NCBI RefSeq assembly: GCF_012524115.1
Contig: NZ_JAAZWB010000060.1
Location: forward strand, 56,965 to 120,964
Length of the DNA stretch: 64,000 bases
Direction of reading: 5' to 3'
Origin: Bacillus sp. RO1
Lineage (GTDB): Bacteria; Bacillota; Bacilli; Bacillales; Bacillaceae_I
Below, piece after piece: positions 37,958 through 46,631 of this stretch. The first letter of the stretch is position 1, and every line of letters starts with the position of its first letter. Below the pieces are notes generated by a model. The model searched no databases. It was not told the DNA's origin and saw nothing but the letters and a program-made list of their open reading frames with translations. A program made the translations under genes and the position numbers.

Positions 37958-39634
37958 CTACTCGATCGAAAAGATAAAGGAATATAGTGGCTGTTTTCCA
38001 TTATGGACTTCCACTTCCACATCCGGATAGGATTCTTCTAATTCACTCACCAATTCTTCCACATCTTCTTCTGTTACATCTTCACCGTAGATGACAGTAA
38101 GAATTTCGGATTCTTCGTCAACCATGGAAGTAAGAAGTTCCTTTGCAGCGGTTTTTTTGTCTTTGTTAGTAAGAACAATTTTTCCGTCAGCAATACCCAT
38201 GAAGTCATCTTTCTGGATTTCAACACCATCAATGTTTGTATCTCTGACAGCGAATGTAATTTGTCCAGTTTTTACAGAGCCTAGAGCTTCTTTCATTGTT
38301 GCTTCATTGTCAGCAAGCTCTCCTGTCGGGTTAAATGCAAGGATTGCTGCCATTCCTTGTGGAACTGTTTTACTTTCCACAACCGCAACGTTTTGATCAG
38401 CAACTTCTGCTGCTTGTTTTGCAGCCATGATGATGTTGCTGTTATTTGGAAGGATAATCACGTTATCGGCATTCACTTCATCGATCGCTTTAAGGATATC
38501 CTCAGTGCTTGGATTCATAGTCTGGCCACCTTCAATGACCGCTTTAGCTCCGATGCTCTTGAATAGCTCGGCAATGCCTTCGCCCATCGCAACCGTAATG
38601 ATTCCAAATTTCTCACGCTTTTTGTTTACTTCAGGTTTTGGAGCAGGATAGTCATCCTCTTCAAAAAGTAGGTTGCTATGCTGTTCTCTCATATTTTCAA
38701 TCTTCATGTTGATCAGGCTTCCGTATTTTTGACCATAAGTCAAAACATCTCCAGGCTGCTCCGCATGAATGTGTACTTTCACAATTTCCTCATCTGCAAT
38801 AACCAGAAGAGAGTCCCCATATTGAGACAGGTCGTTACGGAAGTTTTCTTCTGTAAAAGGATTAGTTTTCACTTTTTCCTCTTCAAATTTAACCATGAAC
38901 TCCGTACAATAACCGAACTCGATATCTTCTGTATTAATTGCAGAGTGAACATTTTTATGATGTTCTGCATTAACAAGCTCGTTCATGGTTGTTGTAGGCA
39001 CGATATCTTCAATGCTTTGTCCCTTCAGCTCTGCAAGAAATCCTTCATAAATATAAACTAACCCTTGTCCGCCACTGTCCACTACTCCTACTTCTTTTAG
39101 CACAGGAAGAAGGTCCGGTGTGCGCTTAAGGGAAGCATTTGCTTCTTTTAATGTTTCTTCCATTAAAACGATGATATCTTCTTCATTTTTAGCAACCGCA
39201 ACAGCTTTCTTGGCAGCATCTTTCGCTACAGTAAGAATGGTTCCCTCCACGGGCTTCATAACAGCTTTGTAAGCTGTTTGTACTCCTGCTTCAAGCGCTT
39301 GAGCAAAGTCTTTGCTGTTAATCGTTTCTTTAGATTCGATATGCTTAGAGAATCCGCGGAATAATTGAGAAAGAATAACTCCAGAGTTACCTCTTGCACC
39401 CATAAGTAGGCCTTTAGCCAGTGCCGAACCAACCTTCCCAATATGTTCAGAAACATTGCCCTTCACTTCTTTCGCTCCTGAAGTGATGGAAAGATTCATA
39501 TTTGTTCCCGTATCTCCATCCGGAACCGGAAAAACGTTTAACGCATCCACTGTTTTAGCGTTGTTTGATAGATGATTTGCACCCTGGATGACCATTTGTG
39601 CAAAACGTTTCCCATTTAGAACTTTTACTGACAC
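37958..39634 (-). CDS. fakA: FakA/YloV, fatty acid kinase catalytic subunit
   Basis: Phosphorylates exogenous fatty acids presented by FakB, feeding PlsX/PlsY. The 558-residue product has an N-terminal DhaL-type ATP-binding domain (NVFPVPDGDTGTNMNLSI, ~30-47; GARGNSGVILSQLFRG) and a C-terminal FakB-binding region. The GTG start at 39634 has AAGGAGG 7-9 nt upstream. The yloU gene precedes it by 17 nt, as in most Firmicutes. Near plsX, its pathway partner. Confidence 0.97.
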   Translation of the reverse strand: MSVKVLNGKRFAQMVIQGANHLSNNAKTVDALNVFPVPDGDTGTNMNLSITSGAKEVKGNVSEHIGKVGSALAKGLLMGARGNSGVILSQLFRGFSKHIESKETINSKDFAQALEAGVQTAYKAVMKPVEGTILTVAKDAAKKAVAVAKNEEDIIVLMEETLKEANASLKRTPDLLPVLKEVGVVDSGGQGLVYIYEGFLAELKGQSIEDIVPTTTMNELVNAEHHKNVHSAINTEDIEFGYCTEFMVKFEEEKVKTNPFTEENFRNDLSQYGDSLLVIADEEIVKVHIHAEQPGDVLTYGQKYGSLINMKIENMREQHSNLLFEEDDYPAPKPEVNKKREKFGIITVAMGEGIAELFKSIGAKAVIEGGQTMNPSTEDILKAIDEVNADNVIILPNNSNIIMAAKQAAEVADQNVAVVESKTVPQGMAAILAFNPTGELADNEATMKEALGSVKTGQITFAVRDTNIDGVEIQKDDFMGIADGKIVLTNKDKKTAAKELLTSMVDEESEILTVIYGEDVTEEDVEELVSELEESYPDVEVEVHNGKQPLYSFIFSIE

Positions 39635-39650
39635 TAAATTTTCCTCCTTA

Positions 39651-40015
39651 TTACGGGTTCGTAACTCGAACTCCCTGTACATAAATATTTAAAGAATCAA
39701 CGGAAAGACCGAGCATTTGATTCAAGGTATATTTTACTTTAGTCTGTACATTGTGAGCCACTTCTGAAATCTTTGTTCCATAGCTTACGATGATGTACAT
39801 ATCAATATGTAGCTGATCTTCTTCTTGGCGTACGATAACGCCTTTAGTAAAATTCTCTTTTCTAAGTATTTCGGATAACCCATCTTTCAATTGGCTTTTA
39901 GAGGCCATGCCTACTATTCCGTAACAATCAACTGCAGCTCCACCAGCAATAGTAGCAACTACATCGTTAGAAATATCTATTTGACCATAGGATGTTTTTA
40001 GTTCGATGGACATAA
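39651..40015 (-). CDS. yloU: Asp23/Gls24 family protein YloU
   Basis: A 120-residue protein of the alkaline-shock (Asp23) family, conserved upstream of fakA. Function is not established; relatives anchor at the membrane or respond to envelope stress. It is a single Asp23 domain (ISNDVVATIAGGAAVDCYGI; VDMYIIVSYG-type strand; VNQMLGLSV-type helix). No membrane segment. ATG at 40015 after GAAGGGGGA. Confidence 0.95.
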
Positions 40016-40180
40016 AGGTTCCCCCTTCAATTGGATTTTTCACCTTGTCTACACGCTATTTTACTATAAAAACGTTCATTTTAAAAGCAGGCGGGTACTA
40101 TTCTAATAATACTATTATTATACTGAATGCTAAAAACATGTATGTCAAGGTTTTTTTCTTGAAAGCTTTCCTTAGAACTA

Positions 40181-40209
40181 TTGCAAAGTGTGGGGTAGTA
40201 TGTTAAATT
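40181..40209 (+). promoter_or_regulatory. Candidate SigA promoter of rpmB
   Basis: TTGCAA (40181-40186), 17 bp, TAAATT (40204-40209), with a ~160-nt leader before rpmB. The 40.02-40.38 kb gap is the divergent promoter region of yloU and rpmB. A TTGACA/TATAAT pair for yloU is present on the minus strand but with 20-bp spacing. Confidence 0.4.
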
Positions 40210-40377
40210 ATATAAGTATTTTCAAGAGATTATTTTGGTAAAGAAAAATGATGCAGAAGGGTACTTCTATGGACGTAGACCTTATGTATGGTTTTTCTCG
40301 CAATAATAAGAAGGTACTTTCTTATTACTAATGAAAATATTGAATGATGTTTCTTTGTAGTTAGGAGGGAATTGAAC

Positions 40378-40566
40378 ATGGCACGTAAATGTGTAATCAC
40401 AGGCAAAAAGACTGGTTCTGGAAACGCACGTTCTCACGCAATGAACTCTACTCGTCGTACTTGGGGTGCAAACCTTCAAAAAGTTCGCATTTTAGTAGAC
40501 GGTAAGCCAAAGCGTGTATACGTTTCTGCAAGAGCTTTAAAATCAGGTAAAGTTGAGCGCGTTTAA
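40378..40566 (+). CDS. rpmB: Ribosomal protein L28
   Basis: A 62-residue large-subunit protein on the plus strand. Starts [20 protein letters not shown] and ends [23 protein letters not shown] 9 nt upstream. It has a single N-terminal Cys and no paired CxxC motifs, so it is the zinc-free form. Divergent from yloU and convergent with spoVM, as in B. subtilis. Confidence 0.99.
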   Translation: MARKCVITGKKTGSGNARSHAMNSTRRTWGANLQKVRILVDGKPKRVYVSARALKSGKVERV

Positions 40567-40585
40567 TTAATATTTGCGCACATAA

Positions 40586-40621
40586 AGAAGCGACAGGGAG
40601 CGAGTCTTCCTGTCGCTTTTT
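40586..40621 (+). terminator. rpmB terminator
   Basis: AAGCGACAGG pairs with CCTGTCGCTT around an 11-nt loop and is followed by TTTTAC. Confidence 0.9.
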
Positions 40622-40747
40622 ACTTTGGGTTGATTTATGAGGGAACGCTTCGATTTACATAACTATTTTATCGTATATACGGTTGGAAATTAGTCGAAAT
40701 GAGTTTAGATTGTATGTTTTGGTCCTTTTTTAGCATGTAAAAATTGG

Positions 40748-40956
40748 TTCGGACAATATTTTGGCAACTTCGGTCATTTTCCTTAGTGTTTTTAAGATGG
40801 TTCGGACAATTCAACTAGATGTTTGGTCAACTTCACAGTGACGTTCGGTCACTTAAAAAATTGGTTCGGTCATTTTCCGGAAAACTTCGGTCAACTTCGC
40901 AAAATCTTCGGTCAACTTTTGAAAAACTTCGGTCAAAATCACCAAAACTTCGGACA
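40748..40956. repeat. Intergenic array of TTCGGNCA with 21-bp period
   Basis: Ten copies of TTCGGTCA/TTCGGACA (one TTTGGTCA) start at 40748, 40769, 40801, 40822, 40844, 40865, 40886, 40907, 40928 and 40949. Spacings are 21, 32, 21, 22, 21, 21, 21, 21, 21. Most are followed by A/T-rich sequence with an A-run (GAAAAAC, CAAAATC). It lies between the convergent rpmB and spoVM genes. The 40.62-41.02 kb gap otherwise holds no gene. See findings. Confidence 0.9.
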
Positions 40957-41016
40957 TTTGCCCAATCTGCTCACGTTACCCACTAAACCTTCCACATTAA
41001 AATAATACTCAATTTA

Positions 41017-41046
41017 TAAAAAAAGCACCCTTAACCAGGTGCTTTA
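41017..41046 (-). terminator. spoVM terminator
   Basis: AAAGCACC pairs with GGTGCTTT and is followed on the minus strand by TTTTATAA. The stem includes the last bases of the spoVM stop codon. Confidence 0.88.
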
Positions 41047-41124
41047 CTCCTTTTTAAACGACCCAAGCATAGCTCGGATTATTCCCCCCAAGAACCTAGG
41101 TAGTTTGATTGTATAAAATTTCAT
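41044..41124 (-). CDS. spoVM: SpoVM, spore coat anchoring peptide
   Basis: A 26-residue amphipathic peptide that recognises the curved forespore membrane and anchors SpoIVA. It was read directly from the sequence: starts MKFYTIKLPRFLGG, keeps Pro9, continues IIRAMLGSFKKE and stops at 41044. SD GGAGGAGGG upstream. It lies between thiN and rpmB exactly as in B. subtilis. Its presence shows an endospore former. The mother-cell (SigE) promoter expected from the family was not resolved by eye. Confidence 0.97.
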   Translation of the reverse strand: MKFYTIKLPRFLGGIIRAMLGSFKKE

Positions 41125-41195
41125 TACATTCCCTCCTCCGAACTTTTACCTTATTATTCATTCAGGTTGCAAATTTGCGGATCGCTGGGACCGTT

Positions 41196-41852
41196 TTAGG
41201 ATAATGGATGATAATCACGGCTCCTTATCACCATTAATATGCCTTCATCAAATGAAAAAGTACCACTTTCCACTTCAAGTTCATTACTAATACATAGTGT
41301 GTCCCCGAAGCGAATATGCTTTTTTTCTAATGGATATTTAAATCCCTTAAGTGTGATGCCTTTTACATCAGGGGTGATGGGCATAAATGAGATATATGGC
41401 AGAGATTTATTTTTCTTGATAGAGTATGTACCTTCCCTATGGGCAAAAAGTTGATTTTGAATATCGTGTATCTCAATAACCGCCCCTTTTTCAAGACCCT
41501 TCAATAAAAGCTGTATGTTTCCTAAAAAATGATCCAATCTTCCACCGGTTCCTCCAAAAATTCTGATGAGTGATGGATTTTGTTCAAGCGCCCAGTTTAC
41601 TGCAAGTTCCGTATCTGTTTCATCTTTTTCGCTTGGAAAGACTTCTGCGTGAGGGAGTTGTGCTTTTATGTTATGAAGTTCTTCACTTGTAATGGAGTCA
41701 AAGTCTCCGAAAGCTTTAGTTGGAACGATATTATGCTCAAGTAAGTAAGCAACCCCTCTATCAACCCCCACCCAATTCACATCTTCAGCTTGCCAATCAT
41801 GAAGCTTGGGAATTCTGTTTGTTGGTCCCCCAGCAACAATATGTATAATCAA
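41196..41852 (-). CDS. thiN: Thiamine pyrophosphokinase
   Basis: Converts thiamine to thiamine diphosphate. The TTG at 41852 is preferred (AGGGGAG 8 nt upstream; product begins IIHIVAGGPTNRIP after Met, 218 residues); the longer ATG frame starts inside the adjacent repeat module and has no SD. Motifs: GVDRGVAYLLEHNIVPTKAF, GDFDSI, EKDETDTELAVNWAL, and GGTGGRLDHFLGNIQLL. B. subtilis calls it YloS/ThiN. A repeat copy lies just upstream, so promoter placement is uncertain. Confidence 0.95.
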   Translation of the reverse strand: MIIHIVAGGPTNRIPKLHDWQAEDVNWVGVDRGVAYLLEHNIVPTKAFGDFDSITSEELHNIKAQLPHAEVFPSEKDETDTELAVNWALEQNPSLIRIFGGTGGRLDHFLGNIQLLLKGLEKGAVIEIHDIQNQLFAHREGTYSIKKNKSLPYISFMPITPDVKGITLKGFKYPLEKKHIRFGDTLCISNELEVESGTFSFDEGILMVIRSRDYHPLS

Positions 41853-41898
41853 TTCTGCTCTCCCCTTATCTTTTTTAACATAGGCTTTTTTAAACACC

Positions 41899-42029
41899 GC
41901 TGTTGATTTCCACACTAGGCTTCGCTTTCCGCGAGGCGACCTTGAGCCTCCACGGGCTGCGCCCTGCGGGGTCTCAACATTGTCGCTACTCCCCCGCAGG
42001 AGTCTTCGCCATTTGTTCCAATCAACAGC
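41899..42029. repeat. Single structured repeat module (copy 5)
   Basis: The cleanest single copy: perfect 10-bp terminal inverted repeats GCTGTTGATT (41899-41908) and AATCAACAGC (42020-42029). Inside, GCGAC-CTTGAG pairs with CTCAACATT-GTCGC and GGGC-TGC-GCCC forms the tip. It lies 45 bp past a terminator and ~45 bp before the thiN start. Confidence 0.88.
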
Positions 42030-42073
42030 TAGGTTGCTGCAATCACCAGTATGCTTTAACAGAGACTTAACAT

Positions 42074-42104
42074 AAAAAAGCCTTCATTAACGAAGACTTT
42101 TTAC
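42074..42104 (-). terminator. Terminator of the rpe unit
   Basis: AAAAAGTCTTCG pairs with TGAAGGCTTTTTT around TTAA on the minus strand, beginning at the stop of the 61-codon gene. Ends the long coaBC-to-rpe cluster. Confidence 0.9.
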
Positions 42105-42286
42105 GTACTGGATGAATCGTCATAATCGTAACGGAATCCATCAAGTTGATTATTTTCCACACCAGCTGCAGAGAATTTCTTCAGCAGCTGTTCATACATG
42201 TCAATTTCGTTGTAGTCGGTGCTATTGGCCAATGCGGAATGCAATGCTTGTTCAAGTATTGCCTGGTCATCCTTTGAAATATCCAT
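42101..42286 (-). CDS. Small acidic protein of unknown function downstream of rpe
   Basis: A 61-residue reading frame starting MDISKDDQAILEQALHSALA, rich in Asp/Glu, Ser and Asn, ending with DYDDSSST. The ATG has GGAGGAATTT 9-10 nt upstream and the stop is followed at once by a terminator, which argues for a real gene. No motif, signal peptide or membrane helix. I do not recognise the family, and it is not in the B. subtilis rpe-thiN interval as I remember it. Predicted mostly helical. Confidence 0.65.
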   Translation of the reverse strand: MDISKDDQAILEQALHSALANSTDYNEIDMYEQLLKKFSAAGVENNQLDGFRYDYDDSSST

Positions 42287-42339
42287 CTCAGAAATTCCTC
42301 CCTCACCGTTTACCTCTAGCATGCCGCACAAAGGCAAAA

Positions 42340-42993
42340 TTATGATAAGTTGCTTCTGATGGAGGAGATTGCCTGTTTGCGATCCTCTTTGTTGTAAATG
42401 GCAGAGCCTGCAACCAGAACGTTTGCACCGGCTTCTACACAAAGCTTAGCTGTTTCAGGGTTCACTCCACCATCAACCTCAATATCGATGGTCAATCCTC
42501 TTTCTTCCACCAAAGATGCCACTTGCTTAATTTTCGGCAACACATCGTGAATAAAAGCCTGTCCGCCAAATCCAGGGTTAACAGTCATTAAAAGCACCAA
42601 GTCCACGTCATTTAAGATAGGAATAATGCTTTCCACAGGTGTAGCTGGATTGATGACCACCCCAGCTTTTACGCCTTGTGATTTGATATGCTGAATGGTG
42701 CGATGAAGATGGCGGCATGCTTCCACATGTACAGAGATGATATCTGCACCAGCTTTAGCAAAATCCGCAATGTATGCATCAGGGTTTTCAATCATCAGGT
42801 GAACATCTAATGGCAACTTCGTGATGGGACGAACTGCTTCTACGATTAATGGGCCAATGGTGATGTTTGGCACAAAATGTCCGTCCATTACGTCAATATG
42901 AATATAGTCTGCTCCTCCTTGTTCCACATCAAGAATGTCTTTTCCTAAGTTGGCAAAATCAGCACTTAGAATGGAAGGGGCGATTTTTATCAT
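42340..42993 (-). CDS. rpe: Ribulose-phosphate 3-epimerase
   Basis: Interconverts ribulose-5-P and xylulose-5-P in the pentose phosphate pathway. The 217-residue TIM barrel has [30 protein letters not shown] with the metal-binding His/Asp, and [10 protein letters not shown]. It follows rsgA by 3 nt. Confidence 0.99.
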   Translation of the reverse strand: MIKIAPSILSADFANLGKDILDVEQGGADYIHIDVMDGHFVPNITIGPLIVEAVRPITKLPLDVHLMIENPDAYIADFAKAGADIISVHVEACRHLHRTIQHIKSQGVKAGVVINPATPVESIIPILNDVDLVLLMTVNPGFGGQAFIHDVLPKIKQVASLVEERGLTIDIEVDGGVNPETAKLCVEAGANVLVAGSAIYNKEDRKQAISSIRSNLS

Positions 42994-42996
42994 ATT

Positions 42997-43875
42997 TTAG
43001 TACCTCGGCTTTCTATCTTTTATTTCTTCTACAAAAGAAACGTAATGTTTATATCGGAAAGATGCAATTTCTTCGTTTTCAACAGCTTCTTTTACTGCAC
43101 ATTTTGGCTCTTTCAAATGAGTACAGCCTCTAAATTTGCAATCAAAGCTTTTTTCTACAAATTCAGGGAAACAATCTTTTACGTCTTCTGCTTCCATTTC
43201 AAGGAACTCTAATGAACTGAATCCTGGAGTATCCGCAACAAAACCATGGTTGATTTCCATCAGCTCCACATGCCGTGTTGTGTGTTTTCCTCGTCCAAGA
43301 TGGGAGGAAATGTTATCCGTTTTCAATTCTAACTCAGGGCGTAACACGTTTAAAAGAGATGATTTTCCAACTCCTGATTGTCCCGCAATGACGGATGTCT
43401 TATCTTTTAGGTATGGCAAAATTTCCTTAAGCTGCTGAGGTTCCTTTGTGGATGTTAACAGCACTTCATACCCTATGGAGCGATAATACTTGGCGAATTC
43501 CATAAGTTTAGCATCTTCACCCAGTAGATCCATTTTTGAGATACATATCAAAGGACTAACTCCTTTTGATTCAATCAGCACAAGAAATCGATCCAATAAA
43601 ACGGTACTGAATTCAGGTTCCATCGCAGAAAACACAAGGATTGCTTGATCGATGTTAGCGATTGGAGGCCTTACGAGCTCGTTTTTTCGAGGCAATACGT
43701 CCATAATGTATCCTTCTTGATCGTTCTCCGCTTGAAATATTACGGAGTCCCCAACAAGAGGGGTTATCTTATTTTTTCGAAAAACCCCTCTTCCTCTGCA
43801 TTGGGTAATTTCGCCATCCGCTGTCAAAACATAGTAAAACCCGCTCAATGCTTTGACAATCTTGCCTTCTGGCAT
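42997..43875 (-). CDS. rsgA: RsgA/CpgA, ribosome small-subunit maturation GTPase
   Basis: Circularly permuted GTPase for late 30S assembly. The 292-residue product has an N-terminal OB fold (~1-70), G4 ISKMDLLG before G1 IAGQSGVGKSSLLN (~165-178), the switch GRGKHTTRHVELME, DTPGFSSLE, and a C-terminal zinc knuckle C-x4-C-x-H-x5-C (CKFRGCTHLKEPKC). Downstream of the kinase gene prkC; in B. subtilis it is a PrkC substrate (from memory). Confidence 0.98.
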   Translation of the reverse strand: MPEGKIVKALSGFYYVLTADGEITQCRGRGVFRKNKITPLVGDSVIFQAENDQEGYIMDVLPRKNELVRPPIANIDQAILVFSAMEPEFSTVLLDRFLVLIESKGVSPLICISKMDLLGEDAKLMEFAKYYRSIGYEVLLTSTKEPQQLKEILPYLKDKTSVIAGQSGVGKSSLLNVLRPELELKTDNISSHLGRGKHTTRHVELMEINHGFVADTPGFSSLEFLEMEAEDVKDCFPEFVEKSFDCKFRGCTHLKEPKCAVKEAVENEEIASFRYKHYVSFVEEIKDRKPRY

Positions 43876-43893
43876 ACACTCACTCCTTAATAA

Positions 43894-45867
43894 TTACTCT
43901 ATGTCGTCATAGTTGATGGTTTTATTTTCAATTTCTTTTCCATCTACAACAATTCGATATTTTGCCTGTTGCTTATATGCCACAGTTACCGTGAAACTCG
44001 TAATTAAGTCCTCTGTAATAATGAAGGTTTCTTTAGGATCTCCATCCATGGTGTTGTTTAGATCCTCTAAATATAATTCAACTGTTTGCTCTGCACCCTC
44101 TTCTTCTGGATCATACTTAACTTCGAGTGGTATATCTACTGATTTATCTTCAGGTTGTGGGCCATCAGAAACAATAAGTTTGATGGTATCACCTTTTTTA
44201 ACTTGGGATTCCGGTTCAGGCTCCTGTTTAATAATATTCCCTTCAGAGACAGAATCATTATACTCTCTTGTAACTTCTGGCACTAACATTAAGCTTGCAA
44301 GATGTCGTTGGGCAAACTCAATGGACGATCCTTGGTAATTATCGAGTTCTATTGGACTTGAACCCATAGAAACAATAAGTCTTACTACAGTTTCTTCTGG
44401 GACTACGCTTTCTCCAGCTTCTGGTTCTTGTCGGATGACTTCTCCTTCTGGTACTTCATCAGAGTGAACTTCATCGAGTTCATAATCATCATAATTGGCT
44501 GCTTCTATTCTATTTATAGCTTCATTGACAGGAAGTCCCGAGTAATCAGCCATTTCGACCTTTTCCTTTCCTAAGCTCTGGAAAATGGTGATTACTTTAC
44601 CTTCTTTTACCACTTTTCCTGCTTCAGGGATGGTTCTCGTTACTTTTCCTTCTTCTATGTCATCGCTTGGTTCCTCTTTAGGTTCTTCTAAAACAAAACC
44701 TAAGTCAATTAATTCTTTCACTGCATCGTCATACTCCTTACCTGACACATCAGGAACCGTTACATCTTTCGGTAGAAGCATGGATGGTAAAAGGGTAAAT
44801 GCAGCAACCCCGCCACCAACAAGTAATAAAAGCAGGACTAATAAACCAATAACCCATTTTTTCTTTTTCTTCTTTTTAGATGGAGGTGGTTCTTCCGCCG
44901 TCTCGTTTACAGGTTTATTTTCTGGTGGACGAATTCTCGTTTCATCTTCATTGGTAATATTGTTTAAGCTGCCTTTAATGATCGGAATTGCCTTTGTCGC
45001 CTCTTCGTCGTCATCTGGGATGTAAAATTTAGGTTCATTCATACGGCTTGGTTCAAGTGCCGTCATTACATCTGCCTGCATTTCATCTACAGATTCATAG
45101 CGATGAAGTGGGTCTTTTGCCATTGCCTTTAATACGACATTTTCCATACTTTGAGGTAAAGTAGGATTCCAGCGCTTTGGAGATGGTGTTTGTGATTGTA
45201 AATGCTTTAGAGCAATAGAAACAGCAGATTCACCAGAAAACGGCAATCTTCCTGTTAACAATTCAAACATAACGATACCTAATGCATAAACATCAGATTT
45301 TTTCGTTGCCAAACTTCCTCTTGCCTGTTCAGGAGATAAATAATGAACAGAACCTAAAAGCGAGTTGGTCTGAGTGATCGTAGTAGAGCTCAAGGCCATG
45401 GCTATGCCAAAGTCGGTCACTTTCACGGTACCATAATCATCAATCAATATGTTCTGCGGTTTTATATCCCGGTGAATGATCCCGTTTTCATGGGCATGTG
45501 AAATAGCTGATGTCAGCTGGTTCATGATCTCCACTGCATTATATTGTTCCACAGGCGCATATTGTTGAATGTATTGCTTTAATGTTTTTCCTGAAACATG
45601 CTCCATCACGATATAATAAATGTCATCTTCTTCGCCAATATCGTAAATGCTTACTATATTCGGATGGTCTAGGCTTGTTGCAGATTGTGCCTCTCTTCTA
45701 AAGCGGCGAATAAATTCTTCATCATTTGCAAAATCTAACCGTAATACTTTAACTGCGACATCACGATCCAAAATCATGTCATGGGCAAGGTAAACATTCG
45801 CCATTCCACCGCCACCGATGACTTCCATAATTTTGTAGCGATCATTTAATCTTTTACCTATTAACAC
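43894..45867 (-). CDS. prkC: PrkC, PASTA-domain Ser/Thr kinase
   Basis: Membrane kinase that senses peptidoglycan fragments, including during germination. The 657-residue product has an N-terminal Hanks kinase domain (VIGGGGMANVYLAHD; Lys40 in VAVKVLR; HRDIKPQN with Asp134; DFG at 152-154; GSVHYLSPEQARG), a Lys-rich stop followed by one membrane helix (~337-357), three extracellular PASTA repeats (~365-570) and a C-terminal beta domain. The start is GTG after GGGTG, just past prpC. Confidence 0.98.
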   Translation of the reverse strand: MLIGKRLNDRYKIMEVIGGGGMANVYLAHDMILDRDVAVKVLRLDFANDEEFIRRFRREAQSATSLDHPNIVSIYDIGEEDDIYYIVMEHVSGKTLKQYIQQYAPVEQYNAVEIMNQLTSAISHAHENGIIHRDIKPQNILIDDYGTVKVTDFGIAMALSSTTITQTNSLLGSVHYLSPEQARGSLATKKSDVYALGIVMFELLTGRLPFSGESAVSIALKHLQSQTPSPKRWNPTLPQSMENVVLKAMAKDPLHRYESVDEMQADVMTALEPSRMNEPKFYIPDDDEEATKAIPIIKGSLNNITNEDETRIRPPENKPVNETAEEPPPSKKKKKKKWVIGLLVLLLLLVGGGVAAFTLLPSMLLPKDVTVPDVSGKEYDDAVKELIDLGFVLEEPKEEPSDDIEEGKVTRTIPEAGKVVKEGKVITIFQSLGKEKVEMADYSGLPVNEAINRIEAANYDDYELDEVHSDEVPEGEVIRQEPEAGESVVPEETVVRLIVSMGSSPIELDNYQGSSIEFAQRHLASLMLVPEVTREYNDSVSEGNIIKQEPEPESQVKKGDTIKLIVSDGPQPEDKSVDIPLEVKYDPEEEGAEQTVELYLEDLNNTMDGDPKETFIITEDLITSFTVTVAYKQQAKYRIVVDGKEIENKTINYDDIE

Positions 45868-45872
45868 CTATT

Positions 45873-46622
45873 TCACCCACTCCCAGCTTCGGAGACAGAT
45901 AATTCCAAGATGGCAACCGTGATATTATCTTCCCCACCGTAATGGTTGGCGCGTCTTATTAATTCCTCTGCCTTTTCAGACAATGCATGGTTCCCGTTGT
46001 TTAAAACCTCAACTAACTCCCGGTCTTTCACTTTGTCACTCAAACCGTCTGAACAAAGGAGAATATATCCTGGGTCATCATATGTAATGGTTTTTATATC
46101 TATTTTCACTGTTTTTTCTGTCCCTAAAGCCTGTAGAATAACATTTTTTCTAGGATGATGTTCTGCATCTTCCTTTGATATTTGCCCCGTTTTAACAAGT
46201 TCATTAACAAATGTATGATCTTCTGTTAATTGCTTGGCACTTTCCTCTGAAACAAGATAAATCCTACTGTCACCGACATGTGCATAGGTAACAAAACCAT
46301 CGCCAATAATGACAGCAACGATTGTAGTCCCCATCCCATTGCATTCCTCATGGGCATTTGCATGGTCAAACAGTGTTTGGTTCGCTTGAAGTATGAACGT
46401 CTTCAGCCAAATTTCAGCAGGTTCAGGGGAAGAGATGTTGGTTGTCTCTTCCCACACTTCCTTGATGTGACTTACAGCTCTTTCGCTTGCCACTTCACCT
46501 GCTTGATGGCCCCCCATGCCGTCACAAACCACTGCAAGCTTTGTGCCGTCTTTATTAACAAAAATTCCCCCATTGTCTTCATTATGTGAACGAACTCTCC
46601 CTCTATCTGTTAAAAAGACCAT
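45873..46622 (-). CDS. prpC: PrpC, PP2C-type protein phosphatase
   Basis: Reverses phosphorylation by PrkC. The 249-residue PP2C domain shows HNEDNGGIF, VVCDGMGGHQAGEVAS, HVGDSRIYLV, LLCSDGLSDKV and GGEDNITVAI, covering the metal-binding Asp residues. It lies 5 nt upstream of prkC. The N-terminus is a few residues shorter than in B. subtilis; no better start with an SD was found. Confidence 0.98.
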   Translation of the reverse strand: MVFLTDRGRVRSHNEDNGGIFVNKDGTKLAVVCDGMGGHQAGEVASERAVSHIKEVWEETTNISSPEPAEIWLKTFILQANQTLFDHANAHEECNGMGTTIVAVIIGDGFVTYAHVGDSRIYLVSEESAKQLTEDHTFVNELVKTGQISKEDAEHHPRKNVILQALGTEKTVKIDIKTITYDDPGYILLCSDGLSDKVKDRELVEVLNNGNHALSEKAEELIRRANHYGGEDNITVAILELSVSEAGSG

Positions 46623-46631
46623 TAACCATTG

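Noticed and set aside
40101..40150. TTGACA ... TATAAT as the yloU promoter
   Set aside because: The spacer is 20 bp, too long for SigA; kept only as a remark.
40748..40956. CRISPR array
   Set aside because: The constant word is 8 bp with 13-bp intervals, too short for repeat and spacer, and no cas genes are present.
40823..41005. A 60-codon frame with FGHLKN/FGQLRK heptad repeats over the TTCGG array
   Set aside because: The heptad follows from the 21-bp DNA period. There is no SD, and the 22- and 32-bp spacings in the array shift the frame.
41853..41915. Longer thiN start inside the repeat
   Set aside because: No SD and N-terminal residues absent from the family; TTG at 41852 fits better.
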